A stretch of DNA of 64,000 nucleotides from Buddleja alternifolia (lineage: Eukaryota; Streptophyta; Magnoliopsida; Lamiales; Scrophulariaceae), in assembly GCA_019426215.1 (NCBI GenBank), contig CM033397.1, forward strand, positions 29,328,480 to 29,392,479, written 5' to 3'. A model generated the notes under the pieces. It did not search any database and was not told the origin of the DNA. It worked only from the letters and a program-made list of their open reading frames with translations. Made by a program: the position numbers and the translations under genes. Shown piece by piece: positions 9,799 through 20,999 of the stretch. Numbering within the stretch: the stretch's first letter is position 1; the number at the start of each line of letters is the position of its first letter.

Positions 9799-10881
9799 AT
9801 GTCTTCATCATCCTCTTCATCTACTCCCGTTCATCACCCCGCATATGCCCTCTCCAATGTTTCTCATCTCATGCCTTTTCAACTAAGTCCAAATGAATCT
9901 CGTTATAATCAATGGCGAGAAATGTTTCTTGCTTTATGCATCGGCCATATGGTGGAAAATTTTGTCCTTTCTAACCCTACTACTGAAAACAAAACGGATT
10001 CAACTTGGATTCGTTTGGATGCAAAAGTACGATCATGGCTTTTCTCAACCCTTGCCCCGGATCTTGTGTCCACTGTTGTCAAAAAGGGCAATACAGCTCG
10101 TGATATTTGGCTTAACATTGAAAACTTTTTTCAAGATAATAAAATTGCCCGCTCTATTCAACTTGAAGAGCAATTTCGCACTCTTAAAAAGGGCCCACTC
10201 TCTATTCATGAATATTGTCGAAAATTAAAAGAATTAGCCGACAATCTTGGCGAAGTTGAAAATCCTATTTCTGATAAAGTTCTTGTGCTTCAAACTATTT
10301 TTGGTTTACCTGACTCTTTTAAGAGTATAGCAACGGTTATCACCCATACACAACCCTTTCCCTCATTTTCTACGGTTCGTTCGATGTTACAACTCGAGGA
10401 AAATCAACAACTCAAAAATAATCCACCTCGTCCTCTCGAGTCCAATTCCGCTCTCTACACAAATCACTTCCCAAATTCATCTTCTCATTTTTCGAACCGA
10501 GGTCCACATGGTAGAGGTCGAGGTAAAGGTCGTGGTTTTAATCATGGACGAGGTAATTCGGGTAACCATTCTCCAGGAATTTTAGGTGCAGCTCCTCAAG
10601 TCGTATATCAGATATCAACTCCCTTTGGTGTTTTCCCAGTCCAACGGATCCAACATCACAATAATAATTCAGCAAATCAGCCCAATCAGCACTCAGTCCA
10701 ACCCAAAGCTCTTTTGGCCCAATCAGCGCCCTATCCTACCCACTGCACACCCAGCCCACATGGGTCTGTCCGTCTCCCCTGGCCCATTTCAACAACAAGG
10801 CTGGTCCCCTTATTCCAGTCCCCATCCGCAACAAGACCCCTCAGCATCTCCTGGCCCAATTCAGCAATAGGGCCCATTTAA
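9799..10881 (+). CDS. gag: copia Gag (UBN2/Retrotran_gag type)
   Basis: This 360-residue frame starts at an ATG in a Ser-rich stretch. Residues about 25-200 have the plant copia Gag fold signature: NYxxWR-like YNQWREMFLAL, then IWLNIENFF, LEEQFRTLKKG, Y(C)RKLKELADNL and VLQTIFGLPDSF. A Gly/Arg-rich tract (RGRGKGRGFNHGRG) sits where other lineages have a CCHC zinc knuckle and may bind RNA. The sensible Pro/Gln-rich reading switches to the pol frame around 10720-10760, so the last 50 or so residues here are out of frame. Gag would form the virus-like particle in the cytoplasm. Confidence 0.85.
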   Translation: MSSSSSSSTPVHHPAYALSNVSHLMPFQLSPNESRYNQWREMFLALCIGHMVENFVLSNPTTENKTDSTWIRLDAKVRSWLFSTLAPDLVSTVVKKGNTARDIWLNIENFFQDNKIARSIQLEEQFRTLKKGPLSIHEYCRKLKELADNLGEVENPISDKVLVLQTIFGLPDSFKSIATVITHTQPFPSFSTVRSMLQLEENQQLKNNPPRPLESNSALYTNHFPNSSSHFSNRGPHGRGRGKGRGFNHGRGNSGNHSPGILGAAPQVVYQISTPFGVFPVQRIQHHNNNSANQPNQHSVQPKALLAQSAPYPTHCTPSPHGSVRLPWPISTTRLVPLFQSPSATRPLSISWPNSAIGPI

Positions 10882-11002
10882 TCATCATGAAATCCAGCAG
10901 CCTCCAACTTCGTGGCCCAATACACCTCAGCAGCCTTATAATCTTTCCAGCGCTTCCAAGTCAGAATCACAAGCCACAGATTTATCTCACCTTTTTCAGA
11001 CT

Positions 11003-14000
11003 ATGACTCTTCAAAATCGGGAATCAAATTGGTACATGGACACCGGTGCAACTGCACACATGTCGTCTTCCACAGGTATACTTAATTCGTTTACACAATG
11101 TACTTCTAAATCAATCATGGTAGGCAATGGTGCATGTATCCCTGTTCACTTTATCGGTTCATCTATTTTATCTGCTAAACCCCATCCCCTCGTTCTTAAT
11201 GATGTTCTTGTTAGTCCTAATATTGTCAAAAATTTAATTTCTGTCCGTCAGTTTACCAAACAAAATTCATGTACAGTTGAGTTTGACCCTCTTGGTTTTT
11301 CTGTGAAGGACTTGAAGACCGGAACTCTTCTGCTCCGCAGTAATAGCTCCGGCGATCTCTATCCTTTCGATCCTTCGCTTGTTCACGTCACAAGTCCATT
11401 CGCCCTCTCCTTTGCCGCTGTTGACACAATCACTTGGCACCGTCGCTTAGGTCATCCCGGAGCTGCTATTTTTTCTTTATTGCATTCTAAAAATTTTATT
11501 TCTTGTAATAAAAATTTTTCTGACAATTTATGTCATGCTTGTCAATTAGGCAAGCATCGTAGGCTTCCTTTTTCTTTGTCTAATTCTGTCTCGTTTGCTC
11601 CTTTTCAACTTATTCATTCGGATTTATGGACATCTCCTGTTCCTACTCTTAGTGGTTATCGTTATTATGTCTTGTTTTTAGATGATTTCTCTCATTTTTT
11701 GTGGGTTTTTCCTTTACGAAATAAATCAGAAGTCTACAATGTTTTCATTAACTTTCGCTCTTACATTCATAATCAATTTAAAAGTGAAATTCAACAATTC
11801 CAATGTGACCATGGTAGAGAATTCGACCAAGCCCCGTTTCATAATTTTTTTGCTAAACACGGAATTGTTTTTCGATTTTCTTGTCCTCACACATCACAAC
11901 AAAATGGTAAAGCTGAACGCATAATTCAAACAACTAATAATATTCTTCGCACTTTACTCTTTCAAGCAAGTCTACCTCCTCCCTTTTGGGTCGAATCTCT
12001 ACACATGGCTGTACATCTTCTGAATCTTCTTCCCACCAAATCTCTTTCTTTTAAAACCCCTTTTGAAATTCTTTATCAAACACCGCCAAATTATAATCAT
12101 TTAAAAGTTTTTGGATGCCTATGCTATCCTAATATTTCTTCCACTGCTGTCAACAAACTCGCTCCTCGTTCTTCTGCATGTCTCTTTCTCGGGTTCCCCC
12201 CAAATCATCGTGGATACCGTTGTCTCGATCTCTCATCTAATCGAATCATCATATCACACCACGTCGTCTTTGACGAAACCACCTTTCCATACACCTCCTA
12301 TCACCCATCCCCCTCTCCCGAGTCCTATCAATTTCTATCCCCGCCAGATGATACACCTCTCGCTATTCGCCTTCCTCCTGATCCTACACCACCCTCTCCT
12401 CGACCCTCTCAGCCAAACACTTCCTCACATCCTATGATCACTCGCCATAAATCCGGCATCACCAAAAAGAAAACGATCCTCAACCTTAATGCTTCCGCAC
12501 CGTCTCTTTCTCCTATCCCTCGTAACACCACGAATGCTCTCACTAATCCAAATTGGAAGGCAGCCATGGAATCTGAATTGTCGGCTCTTTCTCACAATGG
12601 CACATGGACCCTCGTTCCTTGTCCTCCTAACACTAACATAGTCGGTTCCAAATGGGTCTTTCGTCACAAATTTCGAGTTGATGGCTCCTTAGAACGCTAT
12701 AAAGCCCGTCTTGTAGCTCAGGGTTACACACAACAGCCTGGCCTCGACTTTGATGACACTTTCAGCCCCGTTGTAAAACCCGCCACAATCCGAACTGTTC
12801 TCAGCCTCTCCCTCTCTCACTCTTGGCCTATCCATCAGCTTGTTGTCAAAAACGCTTTTCTTCATGGTCAACTATCTGAAACTGTCTATATGAAGCAACC
12901 TCTTGGCTTTGTTGACCCCTCATTTCCTCACCATGTCTGTCATCTTCAAAAAGCCCTATACGCACTCAAACAGGCCCCTCGAGCCTGGCATCCTCACTTT
13001 GCGTCCTTTATCTCTTCCATTGGTTTTATTGGCAGCAAAGCCGACACCTCTCTTTTCATCTATCGTCGTGGTTCTGACACTGCTTTCCTCTTTCTATATG
13101 TCGATGACATCCTCCTCGCAGCCTCCACTTCTACTCTTCTCTCTCATATCACTAATCTCCTCTCAGATGAATTTGCCATGACTGACCTCGGCCCTTTACA
13201 CTTTTTCCTCGGCATCTCGATTTCTCGTTCTTCTTCCAGATTCTTTCTTTCTCAAGAAAAATTCGCTCACTCTATTCTTGATCGTGCACACATGCAAAAC
13301 TGCAACCCCTGTCTCACTCATGTTGACACTAATGCCAAACTCTCGGCCTCATCTAGTCCCCCTATTTCTGATCCTTCCATGTACCATAGCTTAGCGGGTG
13401 CCCTTCAATATCTAACCTTTACTCGCCCTGACATCTCCTACGCTGTCCAACAAGTCTGTCTTTTCATGCACGATCCTCGTGAATATCATCTTCACGCTCT
13501 AAAACACATTCTTCGTTACATTAAAGGCACTATTTCTCATGGTCTTCATCTTAGTCCCTCTTTTACTGACGGTCTTACTGCCTACTCTGATGCCGATTGG
13601 GCGGGTTGTCCCGATAGTCGTCGTTCCACTTCTGGTTACTGTGTTTTCTTAGGAAATAATCTCATCTCTTGGTCTTCCAAACGCCAACCCACTGTCTCCC
13701 GCTCTAGTGCTGAAGCCGAGTATCGTGCTGTAGCTAGAACTTGTTGGCTTCGCAACCTTCTTCTCGAACTCCACTCTCCTCTTCTCAAAGCTACCATTGT
13801 ATATTGTGATAATATTATCTCTGTTTATTTATCTTCTAATCCCGTACAGCACCAACGCACTAAACATGTTGAATTGGATTTACATTTTGTACGCGAAAAA
13901 GTAGCCTTAGGAGAGCTTCGTGTTCTGCATGTTCCTTCCCATTATCAATTTGCTGATGTTTTTACGAAGGGTTTTCCTTCACCTCTGTTTAAAGATTTCA

Positions 14001-14053
14001 GGTCCAGTCTCAGCATCCGGCAACCTCCAGCTTCAACTGCGGGGGCGTGTTAG
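11003..14053 (+). CDS. pol: copia Pol polyprotein (PR-IN-RT-RH)
   Basis: The 1016-residue open frame contains these domains in order. Protease: WYMDTGATAHM at about 10-20. GAG-pre-integrase zinc finger: H-x-H-x-C-x-C from WHRRLGHPG to CHACQLGK. Integrase: Asp in HSDLW, Asp in QCDHGREF, Glu in NGKAERI. RT: from WVFRHKFRVDGSLERYKAR to LYVDDILLA. RNase H: YSDADWAGC, SRSSAEAEYRAV and RTKHVELDLHFVREKV. One key residue is wrong: RT motif A reads LVVKNAFLHG where the family has LDVKNAFLHG, so the first catalytic Asp is Val (codon 12842-12844). Upstream the same frame is open from about 10586 but is cut by a TAG at 10868. The element therefore looks intact in outline but is probably unable to copy itself. 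Confidence 0.93.
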   Translation: MTLQNRESNWYMDTGATAHMSSSTGILNSFTQCTSKSIMVGNGACIPVHFIGSSILSAKPHPLVLNDVLVSPNIVKNLISVRQFTKQNSCTVEFDPLGFSVKDLKTGTLLLRSNSSGDLYPFDPSLVHVTSPFALSFAAVDTITWHRRLGHPGAAIFSLLHSKNFISCNKNFSDNLCHACQLGKHRRLPFSLSNSVSFAPFQLIHSDLWTSPVPTLSGYRYYVLFLDDFSHFLWVFPLRNKSEVYNVFINFRSYIHNQFKSEIQQFQCDHGREFDQAPFHNFFAKHGIVFRFSCPHTSQQNGKAERIIQTTNNILRTLLFQASLPPPFWVESLHMAVHLLNLLPTKSLSFKTPFEILYQTPPNYNHLKVFGCLCYPNISSTAVNKLAPRSSACLFLGFPPNHRGYRCLDLSSNRIIISHHVVFDETTFPYTSYHPSPSPESYQFLSPPDDTPLAIRLPPDPTPPSPRPSQPNTSSHPMITRHKSGITKKKTILNLNASAPSLSPIPRNTTNALTNPNWKAAMESELSALSHNGTWTLVPCPPNTNIVGSKWVFRHKFRVDGSLERYKARLVAQGYTQQPGLDFDDTFSPVVKPATIRTVLSLSLSHSWPIHQLVVKNAFLHGQLSETVYMKQPLGFVDPSFPHHVCHLQKALYALKQAPRAWHPHFASFISSIGFIGSKADTSLFIYRRGSDTAFLFLYVDDILLAASTSTLLSHITNLLSDEFAMTDLGPLHFFLGISISRSSSRFFLSQEKFAHSILDRAHMQNCNPCLTHVDTNAKLSASSSPPISDPSMYHSLAGALQYLTFTRPDISYAVQQVCLFMHDPREYHLHALKHILRYIKGTISHGLHLSPSFTDGLTAYSDADWAGCPDSRRSTSGYCVFLGNNLISWSSKRQPTVSRSSAEAEYRAVARTCWLRNLLLELHSPLLKATIVYCDNIISVYLSSNPVQHQRTKHVELDLHFVREKVALGELRVLHVPSHYQFADVFTKGFPSPLFKDFRSSLSIRQPPASTAGAC

Positions 14054-14232
14054 AATATATTGTAGAATATATTATTGTTTATCATATCTCTCATATTCCT
14101 TGTATCTAGTATAGCATATATCTTATTTCCATATTTGTAGTGTAGGTTACCATCTTTTCCATATCTCTTGTAACTCTATTTATACTGATGTTTAATGAGA
14201 ATGATAATCAAGGGGAATAATACAATCCTACA
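14048..14232 (+). repeat. 3' LTR of young copia element
   Basis: 185 bp, nearly identical to the 5' LTR, preceded by GCGGGGGCG and followed by TSD ATTAT. Confidence 0.95.
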
Positions 14233-14481
14233 ATTATTTTGATAAAATTATCTCATATTAAAATAAGTATTTGTTAACTTGAATTTTAAAAATAAAATGA
14301 TGTGATTGTCTTTTTTAGCATGCTTAAAAAATATAATATATGATGAAAGATTATTAAAATAATATTAGTTTTAGGTCCCAACTCTTGACCGGAAAGGACA
14401 CCAAAGACTCAAATTCAGCATTACAAGTTATAGGTATTATTTTTTACAAAATTAATATTTGTTTCAGTCTTTTTTGTTTTG

Positions 14482-15061
14482 AGGGCTGATGTGTGTGGGT
14501 TTCACACCAATAATATTTATATTAATAATAGGGATAATATGAGTATAATTGTGAGATATAATCGAATAATGTAAGTGCGATAATGTAAATAACAAGAGAT
14601 TTAACGTGGTTCGATCCAAAAATTAGACCAACGTCCACGGGGATTCAAAAGGTGTCTTTCACTATGCTTTAGGTTGGGTGTTTATACAAGTTTGATGGGG
14701 TGGGCTAAATTATGGAAAGTCAACTATACTAATTATACATATAGTAAGGGAATAAATCGGCAACCTTCTAATTTTGGGTACATCTAATCAAGGATCAATC
14801 ATCATTAATGCTAATATATGGCATGATTGCGTCAGGTATTCATTAAGGAAAGTATTGACTTGATTGATTTTTGTCTCCAGCATTGCCTTATATAGATATA
14901 GTCCCTTCCGCAGGTCCAGGTTGGCAGGTCTTCCAGGTCTTCCAGCTCACGTTGATATCTTCTAGAACGAATTCAGGTCCGCCATGTTAATGGGCTTTAG
15001 CCCATTAAGTCTTGGGCTTATCAGCTTGGCCCAAAGTCCAAATTCCACCTACATCAAGGGC
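14482..15061 (+). mobile_element. solo LTR, 570 bp, with 5-bp TSD
   Basis: The LTR is 14487-15056, starting TGATGTGTGTGGGTTTCACA and ending CACCTACATCA, with perfect AGGGC duplications at both sides (14482-14486, 15057-15061). It contains the CGTGGTTCG…GTCCACGGGG motif pair common in plant retrotransposon LTRs. No internal region remains, so it arose by LTR-LTR recombination. Orientation is taken from the TATA-like CTTATATAGATA near 14888. Confidence 0.9.
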
Positions 15062-15197
15062 AAATCTTTTACTTATTTTGACTACTAAAACAATTTTCAT
15101 TGAATGCATATGAAATATTATTAGTGAAAAATCATTCTTATTTCGTCAAGTGTGGTTCCTAAATTTTAGTTCGAGAATTAAGAATTTTAAAAGCGTC

Positions 15198-15290
15198 ATA
15201 GAGCGAAGCTCTCAAGCTCAGAGCGCAAGAGCGAGCTCGGAGCGCTAGAGCGTTAACCCAGTATGGAGGATTATGTGATCTAGGGTTTTA
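15198..15290. mobile_element. AGCG-rich element end, distal half
   Basis: AGCG-rich tracts followed by GGATTATGTGATCTAGG match the right end of the element at about 50790-50897. Partner of the piece at 9205-9295. Confidence 0.45.
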
Positions 15291-16926
15291 CTCGTAATAC
15301 TATTCATATTTGTAGTTTTATTTAATATTTGTTATGGTTATATCTTTTACATGATTAATAATATGTTCAATCAATATTTGTGCTCGAGACTTTTAAAGTG
15401 AAAATATCTTATGATATTTTAGTTTCATATTTTTTATATCTATAATAGGCACTTGAAGAGTTTTGAACAAAAAAGGTATTATAGATTATATTTATGACAT
15501 TTGTTCTATTTAACTATCATAATTATTTGTAATAGAAATGTTGCGTTAGATTACCTATTGTCTTGTAACCTTATAATATACTTTACAATATCTTTTTGCA
15601 GATTTTAGTGCACAAATAGAAACGGGTTGCAACCCATTGAATTATTTGAAGAACTCAAACTCATTTCAAAATCTATCCAACGAGATTTTTGAAAATTGCA
15701 GTGGGAGTGCGATGTTTCGAAAAATGTAGTGGGAGCCAATTAAAATTAAAGTTCTAGTTTTAATTTAGTACAATATAAACATCCTAGTTGAATCTTGTTT
15801 ATTTTCTACGTTTAATTTATATCTCTCTTGGAAATTAACCCCGTTCTTGAGGAAGGTTCTCAGTTCAGAGTCATTGATTTGTATGCTTGAAGCAAGCATT
15901 ACTCAAGTCTAAGAATGAGACGATGAATAGGGCTTAAATATGAGGCACACTGGACATAGAACCATGTGTTTTGGAAACAACTGTTCTAAGACCGGTTTTC
16001 TCAACTTTTTGTATTCTACATTCTAGAGCTAGTACTCATGTTTGAAAATTTTGAAAGAAGTACAAAAGCTAGAAAAACAAGAGGTGATCAATATTGGAAC
16101 CAGACATGGTGTCGGGTGTATCAAAATATAATTCACCTCTGTTCTTTTATAATTCTGAACACGTTTGGATGATTAATTAGTTTCACCAAATGGTACTACG
16201 AACGTTATCATTTTCTGACATGGTCGAGAAATGGTACTTATTTAAGTTTGGTAATAACTTTCATGGCATTTATTTTGGAAATAAGTGTAGGAACAATAAA
16301 TTCTTACTAAAATTGTTAAAACAATTTGAAAGTTTGGAATTATTATACTATGAACACATAAACTAGAGAACGTAGTATGCTAGAATCAAACTAGAGGAAT
16401 TGTTTGGCACCTAAGATTAGGTCATGCGTTACGAGCATAAGATTCACTAGTTAGGAGAAATGTGGGGGTACAAGCCCATTGGGATTGGATCCCTATCCAA
16501 ACTTAAGAATCTTATCTCAAATGCAAGATGACCAAATCTCCCTTCACATGGAGCATATTAAAGGGCCACTCAAGTTTTAAGTTTGTGCGTACTGACGTCT
16601 AATATTGAATATATGGTACCATATTAAGACACTACAATTGGATTATAATGTCCAGTATATGATTTTCTAATTTGACCCGTTCCTGAAAGAACGTAACATA
16701 GTTTCACAGTTGACACTTCCAGCGACTCTACAAATGAATAGGGTAGTAGTATGCGAGAACGAGACATCGTTGGACATGACTCATTCTATGCTAAGCTACA
16801 TAGAATTACCCAATTCATGGTGAGACTTACTCTACTCATAGGTTCATCTTGAATAGATGTCCCTCCAGATTCATTCCTAAGGCACCACATCAGATGTGGC
16901 GCTAGTGGGAGCCCGATCTTACACAA

Positions 16927-17151
16927 ATGACGGTATGGGAATTCCCAACCTACGAAGAAAAGATAAAGGTAAAGAATCTGGAGGCTTGGTCCTTAAAAGG
17001 ATGTTTTGTTAGTTATCCCAAAAAGTCAGTGGGAGAACTCTTTTACCTACATGATGACCAGGGGATCATTATGGCCTTAGAGGTCTGTTGTCTCGAAGAT
17101 AAGATTGTTCGAGAAATTAGAGAAGGTGGAAAGATTATTCTGAGAGAATAA
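16927..17151 (+). pseudogene. integrase C-terminal fragment of decayed copia
   Basis: The frame encodes KVKNLEAWSLKGCFVSYPKK followed by LFYLHDDQGIIMAL. This corresponds to KVEKLEARSLMGRFIGYPED and FIYLHDDQRIIMAL in the neighbouring copia element (31275-31389). It has no start context and lies in a frame full of stops on either side. Confidence 0.8.
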
Positions 17152-18512
17152 AACAAAACATCTTAGGACACTACTATTCAAGGAACTAAACTAAGCTATT
17201 AAAACACAACCACCAATGATTGATCAGGTAAAGTATCTCAGCCGCCTGAGAGATATGGTTGTCTGCTACAAGGAAAGTATAAGATGTATGATGTAGTAGG
17301 GGAGAACCAAGGATACAATCCCTCTGCGCATGACAAATTGATAGTGGATATGGACTCTACGAGAAGGTGTAAGGCCATGAAAGTGAAGATGGTTTAGATG
17401 TCTTTGAATCAATGCTAGACTCTTGTAGATCGCCCCAAGAGTTTTGTACTCATCAGCGGGGAAAACATCTACAAGAGAAAGATTGATTCAAATGCCCCAA
17501 GAGTTTCACATCCGATGTTGATTCTCATAAGGTCTACATTCTGTATGAATTGACTTGTGGATTTAAACGGACCTCTCGTAGTTAGAATCTTCACTGTGAT
17601 GACATAATCTGGAATTATGATATCATCAAAATGAAGAGGAACCATCTGTGTGCAATAAGGTCAGTGGGAGCGAGATATCATTTCTAGTACTAAATGTAGA
17701 GAGTGCTCTATTTATGGGAAATGATATGGGCTCATTGACTGGGTCAAGACATAAAAATCGAGCATATTCTCCATGAGACTTGAGAGGAGCCATCTCTATC
17801 CTTAAAATTTGCGTCTTTGAAGATAGATCAAATAACATGATTGAGCTCTCCCAATCCCTTTGCTTAGAATAAATCCTAAATAAATTTAGGATAAAAGATC
17901 TGAGAAAAGGCTCTTTCCTGATGAGGAAGAGCAATGGGTAGATACAGAATATATCATGAAGTACTTGAAAAAGAACTTAGGATATATTCTTTGTCTATGC
18001 CCATGGAGAACTGACAGTGGAAGTTTTATACTTACTCAGACCTTGAGTCTGACAAAGAAGATTAAAATTCCACTTTGGGTTTGTATTCACTCTCAAAAGT
18101 TGGAGTAGTAACTTGTATAAGTTCCAAGTATGGTACTCCACTATTGAGAATGAATGTGATACTGCCTTGGAGCCAAAGAGGCTGTCAAGGAAACTGTTTG
18201 GATCCGAAGTTCATGGTGGAACTTCTATTGGTCTCTAACGTGGAGCTTGCATTGTCACTTTACTGTGATGAAATGAAGCTCACTCGTATGAAAGGAACCT
18301 ATTAAAAATCCAGACAAATGATGAGAGATACAACATCTCTTAAGAGATCGTTGGAAAGGGCGATGAAGCCTTGTAGAAAATAAGCCCAACCGATTAAATG
18401 GTTGACCCACTCACTGGGCCATTATCACAGGCGGTGCTAGAGTGACATCTTTTAGAAGATGGGTATTTAATACCAATACCATAACGATTAGCATTAAGTG
18501 CAAGTGGGAGAT

Positions 18513-20199
18513 TGTTGGGAATGTGCCCTCGATGGCAATGAGGAGTTAGAATATAAAGCACGAGTTTATATTGTGCAACCTCTAATTAATATAAAGGCAA
18601 CTGTATGTTTTTCGTATAATTCTTGACGGCATCTATAAGTCTTAAATGAACAACTAGTCCACGTGTGTCAAGGCAAATCTCTGCACTCCTTATAGTAGTT
18701 AAAGAGATGGGCACTGGAAGGGTTTGATACTTGATCAATGATCACTTAAATAATTCGCAAGTTGGAGAATCTCAATTGGGCATCGAGATTCAATGGACTT
18801 GTATACACATGCTCTGACAAAGGAGTACCAGTCGAACAATATGGGATAGTGGGAGTTTATGTCATAGATACATTGATGGGATTAGTGTATTCGAACACGA
18901 CTCGTAGTAATCCGATCACATGGGTTTTTACTAAGTGACTGTCAATGATTGGATTATTGATTATAAAGATATGTGTGAGCCTTAGACCTGAGGAGTCACG
19001 GTCACAATGTGCTTGTGACTTTGGAGTTTGTCATCAGAGTAGAAGGCCCAATTCACCCGTTGGTGGGGCCGACCTCGAAGTGCGTTCCAATGGGCAAGTA
19101 GCATGTAAGGTGATTACCAATAGGGAATTCACTGTCTCGAAAGTAAACGAGAAGTATCCTAGGTGAATGAGATTGAAAGTCTCTGGCTAGAGCTGATGAA
19201 CTAACTCGTGTTTAGTAATCTCATATTACTATGATTCTTAGCATAGCATCGAGTCCTGTGAGTTTGACATATTCAATGACTCTCACTCGATCGGGATACG
19301 TCAGTGAAGGGCTTATACTCATACGGTATTCATAATCTAGAGGTTCGTAATGACATAGTCATTTTGTACTCGATTGAGCTACGATGTGGGGCCACGGTGC
19401 TAGCTAAGTGTCACCCACATCTTTTGGAATCCTCCCAGCTCCAATCGGGATGAACCTAAAGAGTCGCGCTATAAAGGAATAGACGGGGAAATCAAGTCTT
19501 GTATTTGAAGGGTGTTTTGGTAATTTATCCTTGAGAAGGATGAATTAATTAATTGGACAAATTAATTTAATTAGTTGTTTAATTGGATTAAACAACGGTA
19601 CATTAAATTAATTAGTTTGAATATTTAATTGACTAGATTAATTAAATATTTAAACTACAATATTAGTTAATTAATTAATTAATTGATAAGAATATTCATT
19701 TAATCAATATATATTTAATTGAATTAAATATTAATTGATTAAATTAATTGGACTAAGTTGATTGGGTCAACATAGCCCAATTAATTGTCCAATAAAGCAC
19801 ATATGGGCGTGTGTGATCCGGTGGGCTTAAGTTGGAGGATTTATTTAATCTTCCAACACAAGTTAGAGAACACACTTGAAAAACATAACGTGAAATCCTC
19901 CACCAAAATACTAGACAGAGAAAACTCTTCTTCCAACTCATTCTTGCCTAGCCGCCATGGAGATTGCAGATGGAGATTTCCCGGAGTCCATTCCTGCGTG
20001 ATGATCTAGAGATGGTACAATTGAACCATTGGAGAAGATTGAAGATTCGTGAAGATTAAAGATTGAATACGCGAAAAGGTAAGTTTTTCATATTCAACAT
20101 TTTCATGTCTGAAATCAACGAAAGACACGAATTGATCTTGGTTTGGGAATCCGAATCTGTTTTTCGTTTTCGCTGCGCATGCCGACAGGATTCCCAACA
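18513..20199 (+). repeat. 3' LTR of decayed copia element (1.69 kb)
   Basis: TGTTGGG…CCCAACA ends, preceded by a purine tract. The U3/R part has landmarks shared with the other LTRs of this family: a 'TTCACCCGTTGGTGGGGCCG' type motif, the string AACCTAAAGAGTCGCGCT, and a TTAATTAA-rich block. Confidence 0.8.
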
Positions 20200-20224
20200 C
20201 GAATATGCCGATGCTTCTATATCA

Positions 20225-20564
20225 CATAGAAAAGCAAGAAGAAAAATGTCTCCTTTTTCTCTAAGGGGAGCGACGGCTAGACGAGAGAGTAGGGAGGGAA
20301 TTTCTCTTTCTCTTGGAAGCTAATGTAATAATGAAGTCAACTAGGTCAAAAAGCCGCATGTGATATACTTTTATATCATATGGCTTGATCACCAAGCTAA
20401 CACAAGACCTTTGTGTTAGGCGTCCACTACTTGGCCCATATAGGCGTCCAATTGGAAGCCTATCCCGGCCTTGTTTGGCTTTGTGTTTATTTAATTATTT
20501 ATTTATTTATCCAATAAATATATAAATTAATTAATCAATTAAATTAATTAGATAATTAATTTAT
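20225..20564 (-). mobile_element. minus-strand LTR fragment A (split LTR)
   Basis: CATATAGGCGTCCAATTGGAAGCC, then CTTTGTG…ATTTATCCAATAAATATAT, parallels the minus-strand LTR at 46600-46760. It is interrupted at 20565 by the Mutator-like element, and the LTR resumes at 37546. Its low-coordinate end is not identifiable. Confidence 0.55.
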
Positions 20565-20639
20565 GGAAAATTAATCAAAAATCTCCAATCCCTAATAAAA
20601 TTTAGGAATCAATCTCCATTGATAATTCTACACTCACAA

Positions 20640-20890
20640 CTCCCTAATTGATAATGTAATTTTGAATTCACTCCCTACCCACTTGAAAAGATGGAAATGC
20701 CCTCCATTTATTAATTTTTTATTCACCTTCTTCTCCACTTCACTCTTCTCTCTCCTCTCCCCTCCTCTCTTTTTTCCCTTTTCCCTTTTTCCTTCACCAC
20801 AAATCCGATTACATAGACTTTTTCGGCGATTTAAACGATTGAAATTGTTCAAAAGTGACACCATTTTGTTCTCCATGATAAAATGAACAA
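20640..20890. other. pyrimidine-rich subterminal region of Mutator-like element
   Basis: CT-rich tract (about 20728-20800) with open frames on both strands but low complexity. No recognisable domain; treated as non-coding. Confidence 0.4.
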
Positions 20891-20999
20891 ATCAAGATCC
20901 ATACTACCTATATTTCAACTACAAAATATTTATTTTTTCCAAAGTTCATATGTACAGCTATTGAAGTATCGATAGAACATGTGTGACGTATTTTTTGTG

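Larger units (their letters stand above)
9357..14237 (+). mobile_element. Full-length young Ty1/copia retrotransposon
   Basis: The element is 9362-14232 (4871 bp) with a perfect TSD ATTAT (9357-9361 and 14233-14237). The two 185-bp LTRs (9362-9546 and 14048-14232) start TGTTAGAATATAT and end CCTACA; I see one difference between them (TTTGGAG vs TTTGTAG). PBS TGGTATCAG starts at 9547, and the purine tract GCGGGGGCG abuts the 3' LTR. Gene order is gag-protease-integrase-RT-RNase H, as in copia. The RG-rich gag tail without a CCHC knuckle suggests a Retrofit/Ale-like lineage (inference). LTR identity above 99% means very recent insertion. Confidence 0.97.
15595..20199 (+). mobile_element. decayed copia element with 3' LTR, 5' truncated
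   Basis: The leader (GGTTGCAACCCATTGAATTA near 15629) matches the leader of the copia element at 25.4-35.0 kb (about 29050). Then come broken pieces of GAG-pre-integrase (near 16410-16560), an integrase tail (16927-17151) and RT/RNase H traces to about 18500. The purine tract CAAGTGGGAG (18501-18510) precedes a 3' LTR starting TGTTGGGAATGTGCCC (18513) and ending GATTCCCAACA (20199). No 5' LTR was found. The element is the same broad family as the 25-35 kb element but much older. Confidence 0.8.

Noticed and set aside
18945..20323. Small proteins in the LTR of the decayed copia element
   Set aside because: Short frames with no conserved domain; the region is LTR by its ends and by comparison with other family LTRs.
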